From assembly GCA_014338185.1 (NCBI GenBank), contig QUBV01000038.1:1-32325 (forward strand): a stretch of DNA of 32,325 bases, written 5' to 3'. Position numbers and translations under genes: made by a program. The stretch comes from Lysobacterales bacterium. Lineage in GTDB: Bacteria > Pseudomonadota > Gammaproteobacteria > Xanthomonadales > Rhodanobacteraceae. Below are positions 1-7,529 of the stretch, piece by piece. The notes beneath the pieces were generated by a model. It was not told the DNA's origin. It was given only the letters and a program-made list of their open reading frames with translations, and ran no database searches. Position 1 is the stretch's first letter. Each line of letters starts with the position of its first letter.

Positions 1-14
1 GGCATCCGCGCTGC

Positions 15-653
15 TCAGCCGCCGCGGTACGCGGCGAGCAGGGCCGGATCGGCCAGCAACGCGTCAGGCACGAGGTAACGTGGCTCGTGGCCCGCGGCGA
101 GCAGTTCGCGGATGCGCGTGGCCGAGATGTCCAATGGCGTGACCATGATCGGCAGCACGCGCCCGCAGGGCGTTTCGCGCAGGCTCGCCGGATCACTGGC
201 GCGACGCGAGGCGATGCGCGTGCGCAGCTCGGTCGGCAGCACGCCGCCGTGGCCCGGACGCGTGAGCACGCCGATGTGGGCGTGGGCGAACAGCTCGCTC
301 CAGCGATGCCAGCCGGGCAGGCCCGCGAACGCATCGGCGCCGACCAGCAGCACCAGCGGCCGCTGCGGACCGACCTCGGCACGCAGTTCGATCAGCGTGT
401 CGATCGTCCACGAAGGTCCGGCGCGCTCAAGCTCGCGCGTGTCGAGCGTGAGGCGGTGCTGCCCCGCGAGCGCGGCGCGTACCGCGGCGACGCGCTGCGA
501 GGCCGAGGCCACGGGCGGATCGCGATGCGGCGGTACCTGCGCCGGGACCAGGCGCACCTCGGCATCGAGGCACTCGGCCGCTTCCCACGCCACCCGCAGG
601 TGCGCGTTGTGGATCGGATCGAAGGTGCCACCGAGCAGGGCCAGCGGTCGCAT
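15..653 (-). CDS. nadD: Nicotinate-nucleotide adenylyltransferase
   Basis: The 212-residue product joins ATP and nicotinate mononucleotide to form deamido-NAD in cytoplasmic NAD synthesis. The nucleotidyltransferase signature GTFDPIHNAH lies at residues 9-18 and a second ATP-contact motif, ISATRIRELL, lies near residue 175; both are typical of bacterial NadD, and the length is normal. The ATG at 653 begins right before the conserved LALLGGTFDP strand. The gene follows holA by 15 bp, the arrangement common in Gammaproteobacteria, so it is probably cotranscribed with lptE-holA. A further ATG (complement of bases 3-5) sits 9 bp past the stop and may start the next gene, which by synteny could be rsfS, but too little sequence remains to say. 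Confidence 0.95.
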   Translation of the reverse strand: MRPLALLGGTFDPIHNAHLRVAWEAAECLDAEVRLVPAQVPPHRDPPVASASQRVAAVRAALAGQHRLTLDTRELERAGPSWTIDTLIELRAEVGPQRPLVLLVGADAFAGLPGWHRWSELFAHAHIGVLTRPGHGGVLPTELRTRIASRRASDPASLRETPCGRVLPIMVTPLDISATRIRELLAAGHEPRYLVPDALLADPALLAAYRGG

Positions 654-668
654 GCGCGTGCTGCCGGC

Positions 669-1694
669 TCAGGCCGCGCCGAGCAGCGCCGCGCTGCGCC
701 GCGGCGCGGCGATCGCGGCGATGAGGCGCTCGAACTCGCGCCACGCATCGCCCTCGGCCCGGCCCTTGCTGATGCGGTCGACCCGCCCCGCCTGCAGCAG
801 GCAGCGTTGCCAGTGGCCACGCGCGCTGCCGCGCAGTGCGCGCTGGAACAGGCCGCCGCGCGACTTGGGCCAGATGTTCTCGGCGACGAGCGCACGCTCG
901 GGATTGGGCGCGGCCTCGACCCGCGCGAGCACGCGCAACTGGGTGAGGATCCAGCCGAGCATCGGGATGAGTTCCTCGCCTTCGGCCTGCAGGCCGGCGA
1001 CGATGTGCAGCGCACGCGCGGCGTCGCCCGCGAGCGCCGCGTCGGCGAGACGGAACACGTCGTAGCGCGCATCGTCGGCGACACTGGCCTCGAGCGCGGC
1101 GAGATCGAGCGTGCGGCCGCCGTGCAGCAGCGCGAGCTTGTCGATCTCCTGCGCGGCCGCGAGCAGGTTGCCCTCGACGCGCTCGGCCAGCAGCGCGATC
1201 GCATCGCTCGTGAGCGTGAGGCCGCGCGTGGCCGAGCGCGTGGCGATCCAGTCGGGCAGTTCCTCGCGCCGCAACGGCCACACCGGCACGAACGCGCCGC
1301 AACGCTCGATCGCGGCGCTCCACGCGCCCTCGTGCTTCTTGCTCCAGTCGTTGGCGGTGACCAGCAGCACGGTGTCCGGCGGCGGCGCCTCGCACCAAGT
1401 GATGAGGGCGGCGGCGCCGTCCTTGCCGGGCTTGCCGCCGGGCAGGCGCAGGTCGATGAGCCGGCGGCTGGCGAACAACGACAGCGACTGGCCGGCCGCG
1501 CCGAGCTGGTTCCAGTCGAAGCCGCTGTCGGCATCGAGCACCTCGCGCTCGGCATAGCCCAGCTCACGCGCGCGCGCGCGCAGCGCGTCGGCCGCTTCGA
1601 TCACCAGCAGGTGCTCGGCGCCCGCGATGAGGTATGCGGGCGCGAGCTCGCCGGCGGCGAGTTGCTTGCGCAGCGTGGGCAGCGATACGGCCAT
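669..1694 (-). CDS. holA: DNA polymerase III delta subunit
   Basis: This 341-residue protein matches HolA, the clamp-loader subunit that opens the beta sliding clamp during replication. The N-terminus has the family pattern (an 'LAPAYLIAGAEHLLV' strand near residues 17-31, where the degenerate AAA+ domain begins), and the C-terminal third is helical and Arg/Ala-rich, as in the collar domain. The family has no catalytic Walker motif and none is seen here. The ATG at 1694 gives the usual N-terminus (MAVSLPTLRKQLAAGELAP). The gene lies 40 bp after lptE and 15 bp before nadD on the same strand, matching the conserved lptE-holA-nadD order, which supports the call as much as the sequence does. Confidence 0.93.
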   Translation of the reverse strand: MAVSLPTLRKQLAAGELAPAYLIAGAEHLLVIEAADALRARARELGYAEREVLDADSGFDWNQLGAAGQSLSLFASRRLIDLRLPGGKPGKDGAAALITWCEAPPPDTVLLVTANDWSKKHEGAWSAAIERCGAFVPVWPLRREELPDWIATRSATRGLTLTSDAIALLAERVEGNLLAAAQEIDKLALLHGGRTLDLAALEASVADDARYDVFRLADAALAGDAARALHIVAGLQAEGEELIPMLGWILTQLRVLARVEAAPNPERALVAENIWPKSRGGLFQRALRGSARGHWQRCLLQAGRVDRISKGRAEGDAWREFERLIAAIAAPRRSAALLGAA

Positions 1695-1734
1695 GGCGGC
1701 ATTGTACGTGGCCGCGCCGGCGGCTGCGGCCGAG

Positions 1735-2238
1735 TCAGGGTGCGGCGCGCGCGATCACCTGCAGGCGGCGCAGCACGGTGGCCACCATGTCCCGTTCCAG
1801 TTCCTGGCGCAGCAGGTCGGTCTCGGCGGCGATGCCCAGCGCCTGGCTGGCATCGAAGGTGAAATCGCGCGTGAGCTCGAGCGCCTGCCGCGCGAGCAGT
1901 TCGCCGCCGGCGGCATCGGTCACGCCGAACTCGACGCGGTAACGCAGCGTGTACTCGGTGGCGCGCGCATTGCCGCCCACCGACAGCACGTCGGTGGCAT
2001 AGGCGTGGCTGTACACCTTGAACGTGGCGACGCCGGCGCCGCCTTGTGCCACCAACTCGGCGCCCGATCGCTGCAGGGCCCTGCCCAGGTCACGCGCAAG
2101 CGCACTCGATGCGTCGTCGATCTCGATGTGCACGCGCTGCATCGCCGCGGGCAGGTGCGCCTCCCTGCGCAACTGGAAGCCGCAGGCGGCCAGCGCCACG
2201 GCGAGGAGGGCGGCAACGGCGGGACGCAACAGGTTCAT
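1735..2238 (-). CDS. lptE: LPS-assembly lipoprotein LptE
   Basis: This 167-residue lipoprotein is the LptE (RlpB) partner of LptD, which together insert lipopolysaccharide into the outer membrane. The N-terminus is a lipoprotein signal with lipobox LAAC (Cys19), followed by the characteristic GFQLR segment of LptE. The rest is an alternating beta pattern with a helical C-terminus (DLLRQELERDMVATVLRRLQ), as in the family. An open frame extends upstream to 2589, but the ATG at 2238 places the signal peptide at the N-terminus and lies 34 bp after a TATCAT -10-like site. It heads lptE-holA-nadD. The usual upstream neighbour leuS is absent; an M1 peptidase gene lies there instead. Confidence 0.92.
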   Translation of the reverse strand: MNLLRPAVAALLAVALAACGFQLRREAHLPAAMQRVHIEIDDASSALARDLGRALQRSGAELVAQGGAGVATFKVYSHAYATDVLSVGGNARATEYTLRYRVEFGVTDAAGGELLARQALELTRDFTFDASQALGIAAETDLLRQELERDMVATVLRRLQVIARAAP

Positions 2239-2272
2239 GCAGGGCTCGGCGGCGGACGACGATGGGCCGTGC

Positions 2273-2278
2273 ATGATA
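2273..2278 (-). promoter_or_regulatory. Putative -10 box for lptE
   Basis: On the minus strand the hexamer reads TATCAT (five of six matches to TATAAT) and ends 34 bp before the lptE ATG. It directly follows the hairpin at 2280-2314, so lptE-holA-nadD probably has its own promoter. No convincing -35 hexamer is visible in this G+C-rich stretch. Confidence 0.45.
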
Positions 2279-2279
2279 C

Positions 2280-2314
2280 GGCGGGCGGCGCCGCGTTCGC
2301 GAGCGCCACCCGCC
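2280..2314 (-). terminator. Hairpin after the M1 peptidase gene
   Basis: Bases 2280-2291 and 2303-2314 are complementary. In minus-strand RNA they form a 12-pair stem (GGCGGG, one G-U pair, GGCGC) around an 11-nt loop. It begins 7 bp past the stop of the M1 peptidase gene and ends just before the lptE -10 box. There is no U-tract, so termination is inferred from position and stem strength. Confidence 0.5.
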
Positions 2315-2321
2315 GGCATGC

Positions 2322-5027
2322 TCAATGCCGCGAACGGGCCACCACCCACTCGTCCAGCGGCCGCGCGTCGGTGTGCTCGCGCAGCGCGCTGCACTGGCGG
2401 ATGCGCTCGACCGTCTGCGCCAGGCCGCGCTCGCCGCCGATGAGGTCCTTGATGCGCGGGGTGAAGAACGCGGCCAGTTCGTCGGCCGCCGCGACGCTGC
2501 AGCGGCCATCGGCGAACATGCCCGGCACGCGCGACTGCGCGAACGGCGGCAGGCGCTTGCGCAGGTCGTCGAAATGCTGACCCAGCCACTGCCAGGTCGC
2601 GGCGCGATTGGCCGGCTCGTTCATCTGCGCGCCGTACAGGAACCCCATCTCGCCGATCTGCACGGCACTGGTCAGGCCGTAGTCGCGCACGCGCGCGGCC
2701 AGCGCCGGATCACGTGTGGAGCCGAGCGCGCCGAGCAGCGCATAGCGATGCACGGTGTTGCGGCTGGCCTCGAACGCGCGCTGGGCCGCTTCGAACACCG
2801 CGGCATCGCCATCCTGCACGGCGATGGCCAGCGCGTCACCGAGCAGGTCGGGATCGGCACGTGCGAGGTCGACCTTGCCGCTGCCGTCGAATCCGAGCGC
2901 GGCGCGGCCCTGCGCGCCCAGGGTCGCGCGTGCCGCGGGCTGCCTGACCGTGACCGCGAGGAAGTCGGCCAGGCGTGTGCGCAAGGCGGTGGTGGTGCTG
3001 TCCTCGCCGTCCTTGCGGTGCCAGCCCAGCTCCTGCATGCGCGGCGCATACAGCGCCGCCGCCCACGCATCCAGCAGCGGGCGGGTCGCCTCGCTCGCCA
3101 CGTGTTCGCGGATCCAGCGATAGCGCATGAGCAGCGCGGTCGCGACCTGCGGCTTGGGCGAACCTGCGAATGCGGGCATCGCATCGAGCAACACGGTCGG
3201 CGCGAGGCTGCCGCGTGCGAACGCCGCGCCCAGTGCGTCGGCGTACACCACCTGTTCGGCCGCGCTCAGCTGCGCGCTGGCCTTGGCCAGCCGCGCGAAG
3301 TCCTCGCCGGACAGCTCGAAGCGGTAGTAGCCGCGCGCATCGGCGTTGGGCATGAACCAGTCGGGACAGGCACCGTCGAGGTCGAAGCGCTGCTGCGCCT
3401 GCTCCAGCAGGAAGCACTGCGTGGCATGGGCCTGGCCGTGCCCGAAGCGCACGCACACCGGCACCGACCACTGCTGGCTGTCCTTGGCCAGCACGCCATA
3501 GGGCAGGTAGCGCGTCTGCGCGAGATGCAGGCCGGCCTTGCCGTCCCTGCATTCGACGCCGGCCTTGACCAGCGGCACGCCGGGCTGGTCGAGGAAGCTG
3601 CGCATCGCGCTCGCGAACACCGCGCCCTTGCCGCCGTGCTCGGCCAGCGTCGCGATGAGGTCGTCGGAGCTGCCGCTGCCGAAGGCATGCGCGGCCAGGT
3701 AGGCGCGCATGCCGGCGCGGAACCGGTCCTCGCCGACCCAGCGCTCGAACATCGCCAGCACCGCCGCGCCCTTCTGGTAGGTGATGCCGTCGAATGCGGT
3801 CTCGATGTCGCCACGGCTGTCGATCGGCTGGCGGATCTTGCGCGTACTGAGCAGGCTGTCGCTCGACATCGCCCACATGCGGCCTTCCAGCGCGCCGAGG
3901 TCGGCCTCGTACTCGGGATGCTGCGCCATCGCCGCCTTGGCCTGGCCCCAGGTGGCGTAGGCCTCGTTGAGCCAGATGTCGTCCCACCACGGCACCGTCA
4001 CGAGGTCGCCGTACCACTGGTGGGCGATTTCGTGTGCATTGATGTTGTACACGCCGCGGTAGCGTTCGGCCGCGGAGTCCTTGTCGATGAGCAGCGCCGC
4101 ATCCTTGTAGATGATGAGGCCCGCGTTCTCCATCGCGCCGGCCGAGAAGTCGGGCGCGCCGAGCAGGTCGAGCTTGTCGAACGGATACGGCTGCGCGGTG
4201 TACTCCTCGAAGAACGGCACGATTTCGGCGGCCGTCTGCAGCGCCCAGCCGAGCTTGCCGCCATTGCCGCGCGCCGCCAGCCCGCGCAGCGGCAACGGTG
4301 TCTTGCGCACCGCATTGGCTGGGATCGGCTTGGCCTCGACCACCTCCCACGGCCCGATCGCGAGCGCGACGAGGTAGGTGGGCAACGGCCGGGTGGTGGC
4401 GAAACGCAGCGTCTTCCAGCGTCCGTCGGCCGACTTCTGCTCGCTGATCTGGCGCGTGTTGGTGACTGCGACGTCAGCCACCGGCACCGTCAGCGAGATG
4501 TCGAACGGCGTCTTGAAGCGCGGCTCGTCGAAACCCGGGAACGCATAGCGTGCGCTCACCGGCTCCATTTGCGTGACGGCGTAGGGATCGTTGCCGAGCT
4601 TGACCTTGTACAGGCCCTGCAATTCGCCATTGAACGGGGCCTCGTAGCGGAAGTCGAGCGTGATCTCCTGCGCGGGCACCGGCGCCGCAAAGCGCACCTC
4701 GAGCACGCCACTGTCGCCATGCACCTGCGCCTGCGCCTTGAGCGGCTTGCCCTTGGCGTCGCTGGCGAGCAGCTCGCGCACCTCGATCTGCTGCGCATGC
4801 AGCCACACGCGCTCGGCCGGCCGATCCAGCCGCACGCGGATGCGCGATTGGCCCTCGAAGCGCTCGGCGCGCGGATCGGCCTTGATGTGCAGGCTGTAGG
4901 CCAGCGGCGTCACGCCCTGCGGCAGCTTGCCGGTCGGAATGGCCTGCCCGGGCGGCGCGGCCGCCAGCGCCGCGCCCGAACCACAACAGGTGAACAACAA
5001 CCACAACATCGAGCGCAGCGCTTGCAT
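2322..5027 (-). CDS. Secreted M1 family zinc aminopeptidase
   Basis: The 901-residue product is an M1 (gluzincin) aminopeptidase that removes N-terminal residues from peptides. The exopeptidase motif GAMEN is at residues 297-301. The zinc site HEIAH is at 332-336, with the third ligand Glu355 in the NEAYATW segment, exactly the HExxH-x18-E spacing. A hydrophobic signal peptide (about residues 1-24, ending ALAAA) implies export, probably to the periplasm. The C-terminal half (about 520-880) is helical, like the ERAP1-type C-domain. I chose the ATG at 5027 because CAGGGAG lies 6 bp upstream of it; the in-frame ATG at 5033 abuts that site. The gene is divergent from oxyR and occupies the position where leuS usually precedes lptE. 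Substrate preference cannot be read from the sequence. Confidence 0.93.
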   Translation of the reverse strand: MQALRSMLWLLFTCCGSGAALAAAPPGQAIPTGKLPQGVTPLAYSLHIKADPRAERFEGQSRIRVRLDRPAERVWLHAQQIEVRELLASDAKGKPLKAQAQVHGDSGVLEVRFAAPVPAQEITLDFRYEAPFNGELQGLYKVKLGNDPYAVTQMEPVSARYAFPGFDEPRFKTPFDISLTVPVADVAVTNTRQISEQKSADGRWKTLRFATTRPLPTYLVALAIGPWEVVEAKPIPANAVRKTPLPLRGLAARGNGGKLGWALQTAAEIVPFFEEYTAQPYPFDKLDLLGAPDFSAGAMENAGLIIYKDAALLIDKDSAAERYRGVYNINAHEIAHQWYGDLVTVPWWDDIWLNEAYATWGQAKAAMAQHPEYEADLGALEGRMWAMSSDSLLSTRKIRQPIDSRGDIETAFDGITYQKGAAVLAMFERWVGEDRFRAGMRAYLAAHAFGSGSSDDLIATLAEHGGKGAVFASAMRSFLDQPGVPLVKAGVECRDGKAGLHLAQTRYLPYGVLAKDSQQWSVPVCVRFGHGQAHATQCFLLEQAQQRFDLDGACPDWFMPNADARGYYRFELSGEDFARLAKASAQLSAAEQVVYADALGAAFARGSLAPTVLLDAMPAFAGSPKPQVATALLMRYRWIREHVASEATRPLLDAWAAALYAPRMQELGWHRKDGEDSTTTALRTRLADFLAVTVRQPAARATLGAQGRAALGFDGSGKVDLARADPDLLGDALAIAVQDGDAAVFEAAQRAFEASRNTVHRYALLGALGSTRDPALAARVRDYGLTSAVQIGEMGFLYGAQMNEPANRAATWQWLGQHFDDLRKRLPPFAQSRVPGMFADGRCSVAAADELAAFFTPRIKDLIGGERGLAQTVERIRQCSALREHTDARPLDEWVVARSRH

Positions 5028-5054
5028 GACCATCTCCCTGGAATGCCGCCGGCG

Positions 5055-5060
5055 ACTGTA
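5055..5060 (-). promoter_or_regulatory. Putative -10 box for the M1 peptidase gene
   Basis: The minus strand reads GCTACAGT here, with TACAGT as the -10-like hexamer. It is about 27 bp before the chosen start at 5027, giving a short leader that still includes the CAGGGAG ribosome site. No clear -35 box is seen. Confidence 0.35.
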
Positions 5061-5124
5061 GCGGCCGCGGCGCCCGTGGCTATGGGCTGGAGGTCATGGT
5101 CGGCTGCGGCGGCGGGCGCCCTGC

Positions 5125-5130
5125 TAGCAT
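5125..5130 (+). promoter_or_regulatory. Putative -10 box for oxyR
   Basis: TAGCAT, preceded by an extended -10-like TGC, lies 39 bp before the oxyR ATG in the 142-bp divergent intergenic region shared with the M1 peptidase gene. I could not find a tetranucleotide ATAG/CTAT array of the kind OxyR binds, so autoregulation is not supported by visible sites. Confidence 0.4.
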
Positions 5131-5169
5131 CGCGCCACCCCTGCCGATGCGGCCGCGACCGCCCTGCCC

Positions 5170-6084
5170 ATGAACCTGCGCGACCTGCGTTACCTCGTCG
5201 CCCTCGCCGAGCACAAGCACTTCGGCCGCGCCGCCGCGGCCAGCTTCGTGAGCCAGCCGACGCTGTCGACGCAGATCCGCAAACTTGAGGAGGAACTGGG
5301 CGTGACCCTGGTCGAGCGCCTGCCGCGCAAGGTGCTGTTCACCAGCGTCGGGCGCGAAGTGGTACAGCACGCGCGTGCGGTGCTGCGCGAGGTCGACGAG
5401 ATCAAGGCCGTGGCGCGGCGCACGCTCGATCCCGAGGCGGGCACGCTGCGCCTGGGCATCTTCCCCACGCTCGGCCCCTACCTGCTGCCGCACATCGTGC
5501 CGCGCATGCGCGAGCGCTTCCCGCATCTGGAACTGCTGCTCACCGAGGAAAAGACCCAGGTCGTGCTCGACCAGCTGCGCGAAGGCCGGCTCGATGCCGG
5601 CATCCTCGCGCTGCCGATCCACGACGAGCAGTTGCACAGCGAGCCGCTGTTCGACGAGCCGTTCCTGCTCGCGGTGCCCGAGGGCCACCCGCTGGCGCGG
5701 CGCAAGTCGCTCAAGCTCGACGAGCTGGCCGACCACAGCCTGCTGCTGCTGGAGGACGGCCACTGCCTGCGCGATCAGGCGCTGGAGGTGTGCCACCACG
5801 CCGGTGCCAGCGAACAGGGCGGCTTCCGCGCCACCAGCCTGGAAACGCTGCGCCAGATGGTCGCCGCCAACGTCGGCATCACCCTGCTGCCGCTGCTCGC
5901 GGTCAAGCCGCCGGTGGCGCCGTCCGAACACCTGCAGCTGGTGCCGTTCCGCGGCACGCCCCCGCGCCGTCACATCGGCCTGGTGTGGCGCAGGAGCTCG
6001 GCGCAGGCCGGCCTGCTCAAGTCGCTGGCGGAGCTGATCCGCGCACTGCCGCGCGACCTGTTCGAATACCACGCGGCGGCCTGA
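5170..6084 (+). CDS. oxyR: LysR-family peroxide-sensing regulator OxyR
   Basis: The 304-residue protein is an OxyR-type LysR regulator that activates peroxide defence genes when oxidised. Residues 1-60 form the winged HTH (SFVSQPTLSTQIRKLEEELG), and the rest is the sensing domain. The redox cysteines fall at Cys199 and Cys208 within DGHCLRDQALEVC, the same numbers and spacing as in E. coli OxyR, followed by the conserved FRATSLETLRQMVAA segment. This makes OxyR much more likely than another LysR member. The gene is divergent from the M1 peptidase gene, and its own targets (katG, ahpC) are not in the window. The ATG at 5170 gives the standard MNLRDLRYLVAL N-terminus. Confidence 0.95.
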   Translation: MNLRDLRYLVALAEHKHFGRAAAASFVSQPTLSTQIRKLEEELGVTLVERLPRKVLFTSVGREVVQHARAVLREVDEIKAVARRTLDPEAGTLRLGIFPTLGPYLLPHIVPRMRERFPHLELLLTEEKTQVVLDQLREGRLDAGILALPIHDEQLHSEPLFDEPFLLAVPEGHPLARRKSLKLDELADHSLLLLEDGHCLRDQALEVCHHAGASEQGGFRATSLETLRQMVAANVGITLLPLLAVKPPVAPSEHLQLVPFRGTPPRRHIGLVWRRSSAQAGLLKSLAELIRALPRDLFEYHAAA

Positions 6085-6100
6085 GGCGCGGCACGCCGAC

Positions 6101-6115
6101 CACGCCCGCGGCGTG
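6101..6115 (+). terminator. Small hairpin after oxyR
   Basis: CACGCC and GGCGTG form a perfect 6-bp stem around CGC, starting 16 bp after the oxyR stop. There is no T-tract, so a terminator role is only suggested by position. Confidence 0.25.
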
Positions 6116-6232
6116 ATCCGCGGCGGCGCACGCACACCCGCGCCGCACCCGCGCGCGCCCGCATCCACGTCCACACGCGCACCAGCACGCACCCGCACGC
6201 GCACCCGCGCGCACGTGCGCGCGGGCCGTCGC
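6116..6232. repeat. Low-complexity CACCCGC / alternating purine-pyrimidine tract
   Basis: This gene-free stretch between oxyR and the his promoter consists of irregular repeats of GCAC, CACCCGC and CGCG units. It ends in a perfect 22-bp palindrome (two 11-bp arms, 6204-6214 and 6215-6225, centred on CACGTG). The alternating purine-pyrimidine composition could adopt Z-DNA, and the palindrome could form a strong hairpin that stops read-through from oxyR. I see no open frame with coding character in it. No function can be assigned. Confidence 0.5.
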
Positions 6233-6246
6233 CGCCCAGCACCGGC

Positions 6247-6276
6247 TTGACGCCGTTCGCACGCGCCCGTTACCAT
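6247..6276 (+). promoter_or_regulatory. Putative his operon promoter
   Basis: TTGACG (6247-6252) matches five of six bases of the -35 consensus. TACCAT (6271-6276) follows after 18 bp as a -10-like hexamer. The predicted start would fall near 6283, the first base of the palindromic operator, which suits repression at the transcription start. An alternative is a TAATAC -10 inside the operator (6295-6300), which would give a leaderless message. Confidence 0.55.
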
Positions 6277-6282
6277 TGCAAC

Positions 6283-6300
6283 GTACTAACGCGTTAATAC
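6283..6300. promoter_or_regulatory. TrpR-box-like operator before the his operon
   Basis: GTACTAACGCGTTAATAC is an 18-bp inverted repeat with only one mismatched pair of positions between its arms. The left arm starts with GTACTA, as in the E. coli TrpR operator GTACTAGTTAACTAGTAC, and the spacing is the same. It ends 6 bp before the start codon of a TrpR/YerC-family gene that leads the his operon. Autoregulation of the operon by that protein is the natural inference; binding itself cannot be seen from sequence. Confidence 0.7.
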
Positions 6301-6306
6301 ATTGAC

Positions 6307-6639
6307 ATGAAGCGCCGCCCCAACCCACCCGCGACCGATTCGCGCCGCACCGAACGCGCGCTGTGCGAGGCCCTGTTGAGCCTGCGCAGCGTGGCCGAGA
6401 TGCAGGCCTTCCTCGACGACCTGTGCACGCCGGCCGAGCGCGAGGCGATGCGCGAGCGCTGGAGCGTGGTGCCGCACCTGCTCGCCGGCGAGCCGTACCG
6501 GCAGATCCACGAGGCCACCGCCGTGAGCATCACCACCATCGGCCGCGTCGCGCGCTGCCTCGAACAGGGCGCCGGCGGCTATGCGCTGGCTGCGGCGCGA
6601 CTGCCACGGCGCCGCACGCGCCGGGAGCCACGCGCATGA
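6307..6639 (+). CDS. TrpR/YerC-family regulator of the his operon
   Basis: The 110-residue protein belongs to the TrpR-related YerC/YecD family of small helical DNA-binding proteins. It has the family core: 'LCTPAEREAMRERW' near residue 39, then an HTH with AVSITTIGRVARCLEQGAGGY near residues 73-93, close to the YerC pattern TIxRVxRCL. The last 15 residues are Arg-rich and probably flexible. It is the first gene of the his operon: its stop overlaps the hisG ATG by 4 bp, and a TrpR-box-like palindrome lies just before its start. It therefore probably represses histidine synthesis, perhaps with histidine or a pathway intermediate as co-repressor, although the ligand is unknown. No good Shine-Dalgarno site precedes the ATG, so a leaderless or weakly translated message is possible. 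Confidence 0.85.
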   Translation: MKRRPNPPATDSRRTERALCEALLSLRSVAEMQAFLDDLCTPAEREAMRERWSVVPHLLAGEPYRQIHEATAVSITTIGRVARCLEQGAGGYALAAARLPRRRTRREPRA

Positions 6640-7529
6640 GCGACCACCGTGACCGCCTGCGCGTGGCCGTGCAGAAGTCTGGCCGGCTCGCGCAGGACTC
6701 GCTCGCGCTGCTGCGCCGCGCCGGGCTCGCGTTCCGCGAAAGCCGCGACCGCCTGTTCCTGTATGGCGAGAACCTGCCGATCGACGTGCTGCTGGTGCGC
6801 GACGACGACATCCCCGGCCTGCTGCAGGAAGGCAGCTGCGAACTGGGCATCGTCGGCCGCAACGTGTACGCCGAGCAGGCGCTGGCCGCGACTGGCGACG
6901 CGTTCCCGCTCGAATCGCGCGCGCTCGGCTTCGGCCACTGCCGGCTCGCGCTCGCGGTGCCCGACGGCGGCGCGCTCGCGAGCGTGGCCGACCTTGCCGG
7001 CCTGCGCATCGCCACCTCGTATCCGCAGCTCACCGCGCGCTGGCTGCGCGAGCAGGGCATCCACGCCGAAGTGGTGCTGCTCAACGGGTCGGTCGAGATC
7101 GCGCCGCGCCTGGGCAAGGCCGACGCGATCTGCGACCTCGTCTCCAGCGGCGCCACGCTGCTTGCCAACCAGTTGCACGAGCTGGCCACCGTACTGCGCA
7201 GCGAGGCGGTGCTGGTGCGCGCCGCGCAGGTGCCCAGCGCCGCGGTTGCGAACCAGATCGAGCGCTTCTGCGGGCGCATCGACGCCGGGCTGTCGGGCCA
7301 CGGCGCGCGCCTGCTCATGTTGCAGGCGCCGCGCAGCGCACTGGCCGCGATCGAGCGCCTGCTGCCGGCGCGCGAGCAGCCGTCGGTGCTCGGCCTCGAC
7401 GGCCGGCCCGACGACATCGCGCTGCAGGCGCTGTGCGATGCGCAGTTGGACTGGCAGCACCTGGAGGAACTCAAGCGCCTGGGCGCACGTGCGCTCATGG
7501 TGCTCAACGTGGAGCGCATGCTCGCATGA
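6636..7529 (+). CDS. hisG: ATP phosphoribosyltransferase (long form)
   Basis: HisG condenses ATP with PRPP in the first, feedback-controlled step of histidine synthesis. The 297-residue length is that of the long, self-sufficient form (HisG-L) with a C-terminal ACT-like regulatory domain, so no HisZ is needed. Recognisable segments are [22 protein letters not shown] at the N-terminus, the [10 protein letters not shown] strand near residue 70, and the loop [18 protein letters not shown], near residue 170, that binds PRPP phosphate. The ATG overlaps the upstream regulator's stop as ATGA, with GGGAG about 9 bp before it. An open frame reaches back to 6363 but only shadows the regulator gene. Confidence 0.96.
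   Translation: MSDHRDRLRVAVQKSGRLAQDSLALLRRAGLAFRESRDRLFLYGENLPIDVLLVRDDDIPGLLQEGSCELGIVGRNVYAEQALAATGDAFPLESRALGFGHCRLALAVPDGGALASVADLAGLRIATSYPQLTARWLREQGIHAEVVLLNGSVEIAPRLGKADAICDLVSSGATLLANQLHELATVLRSEAVLVRAAQVPSAAVANQIERFCGRIDAGLSGHGARLLMLQAPRSALAAIERLLPAREQPSVLGLDGRPDDIALQALCDAQLDWQHLEELKRLGARALMVLNVERMLA

Noticed and set aside
5061-5169. OxyR-binding array in the oxyR / M1 intergenic region
   Set aside because: Single CTAT-like words occur, but not four ATAG/CTAT elements at 10-bp spacing.
2325-5288. Open frame of 987 codons on the plus strand opposite the M1 peptidase gene
   Set aside because: It is the antisense of a protein with intact GAMEN and HExxH-x18-E motifs. The antisense product has no recognisable domain and would run into oxyR.
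6116-6232. CRISPR-like repeats
   Set aside because: The units are 4-8 bp, irregular and have no unique spacers; it is a low-complexity tract.
6241-6306. His attenuator with leader peptide
   Set aside because: There is no small open frame with a run of histidine codons, and only 6 bp separate the operator from the first start codon.
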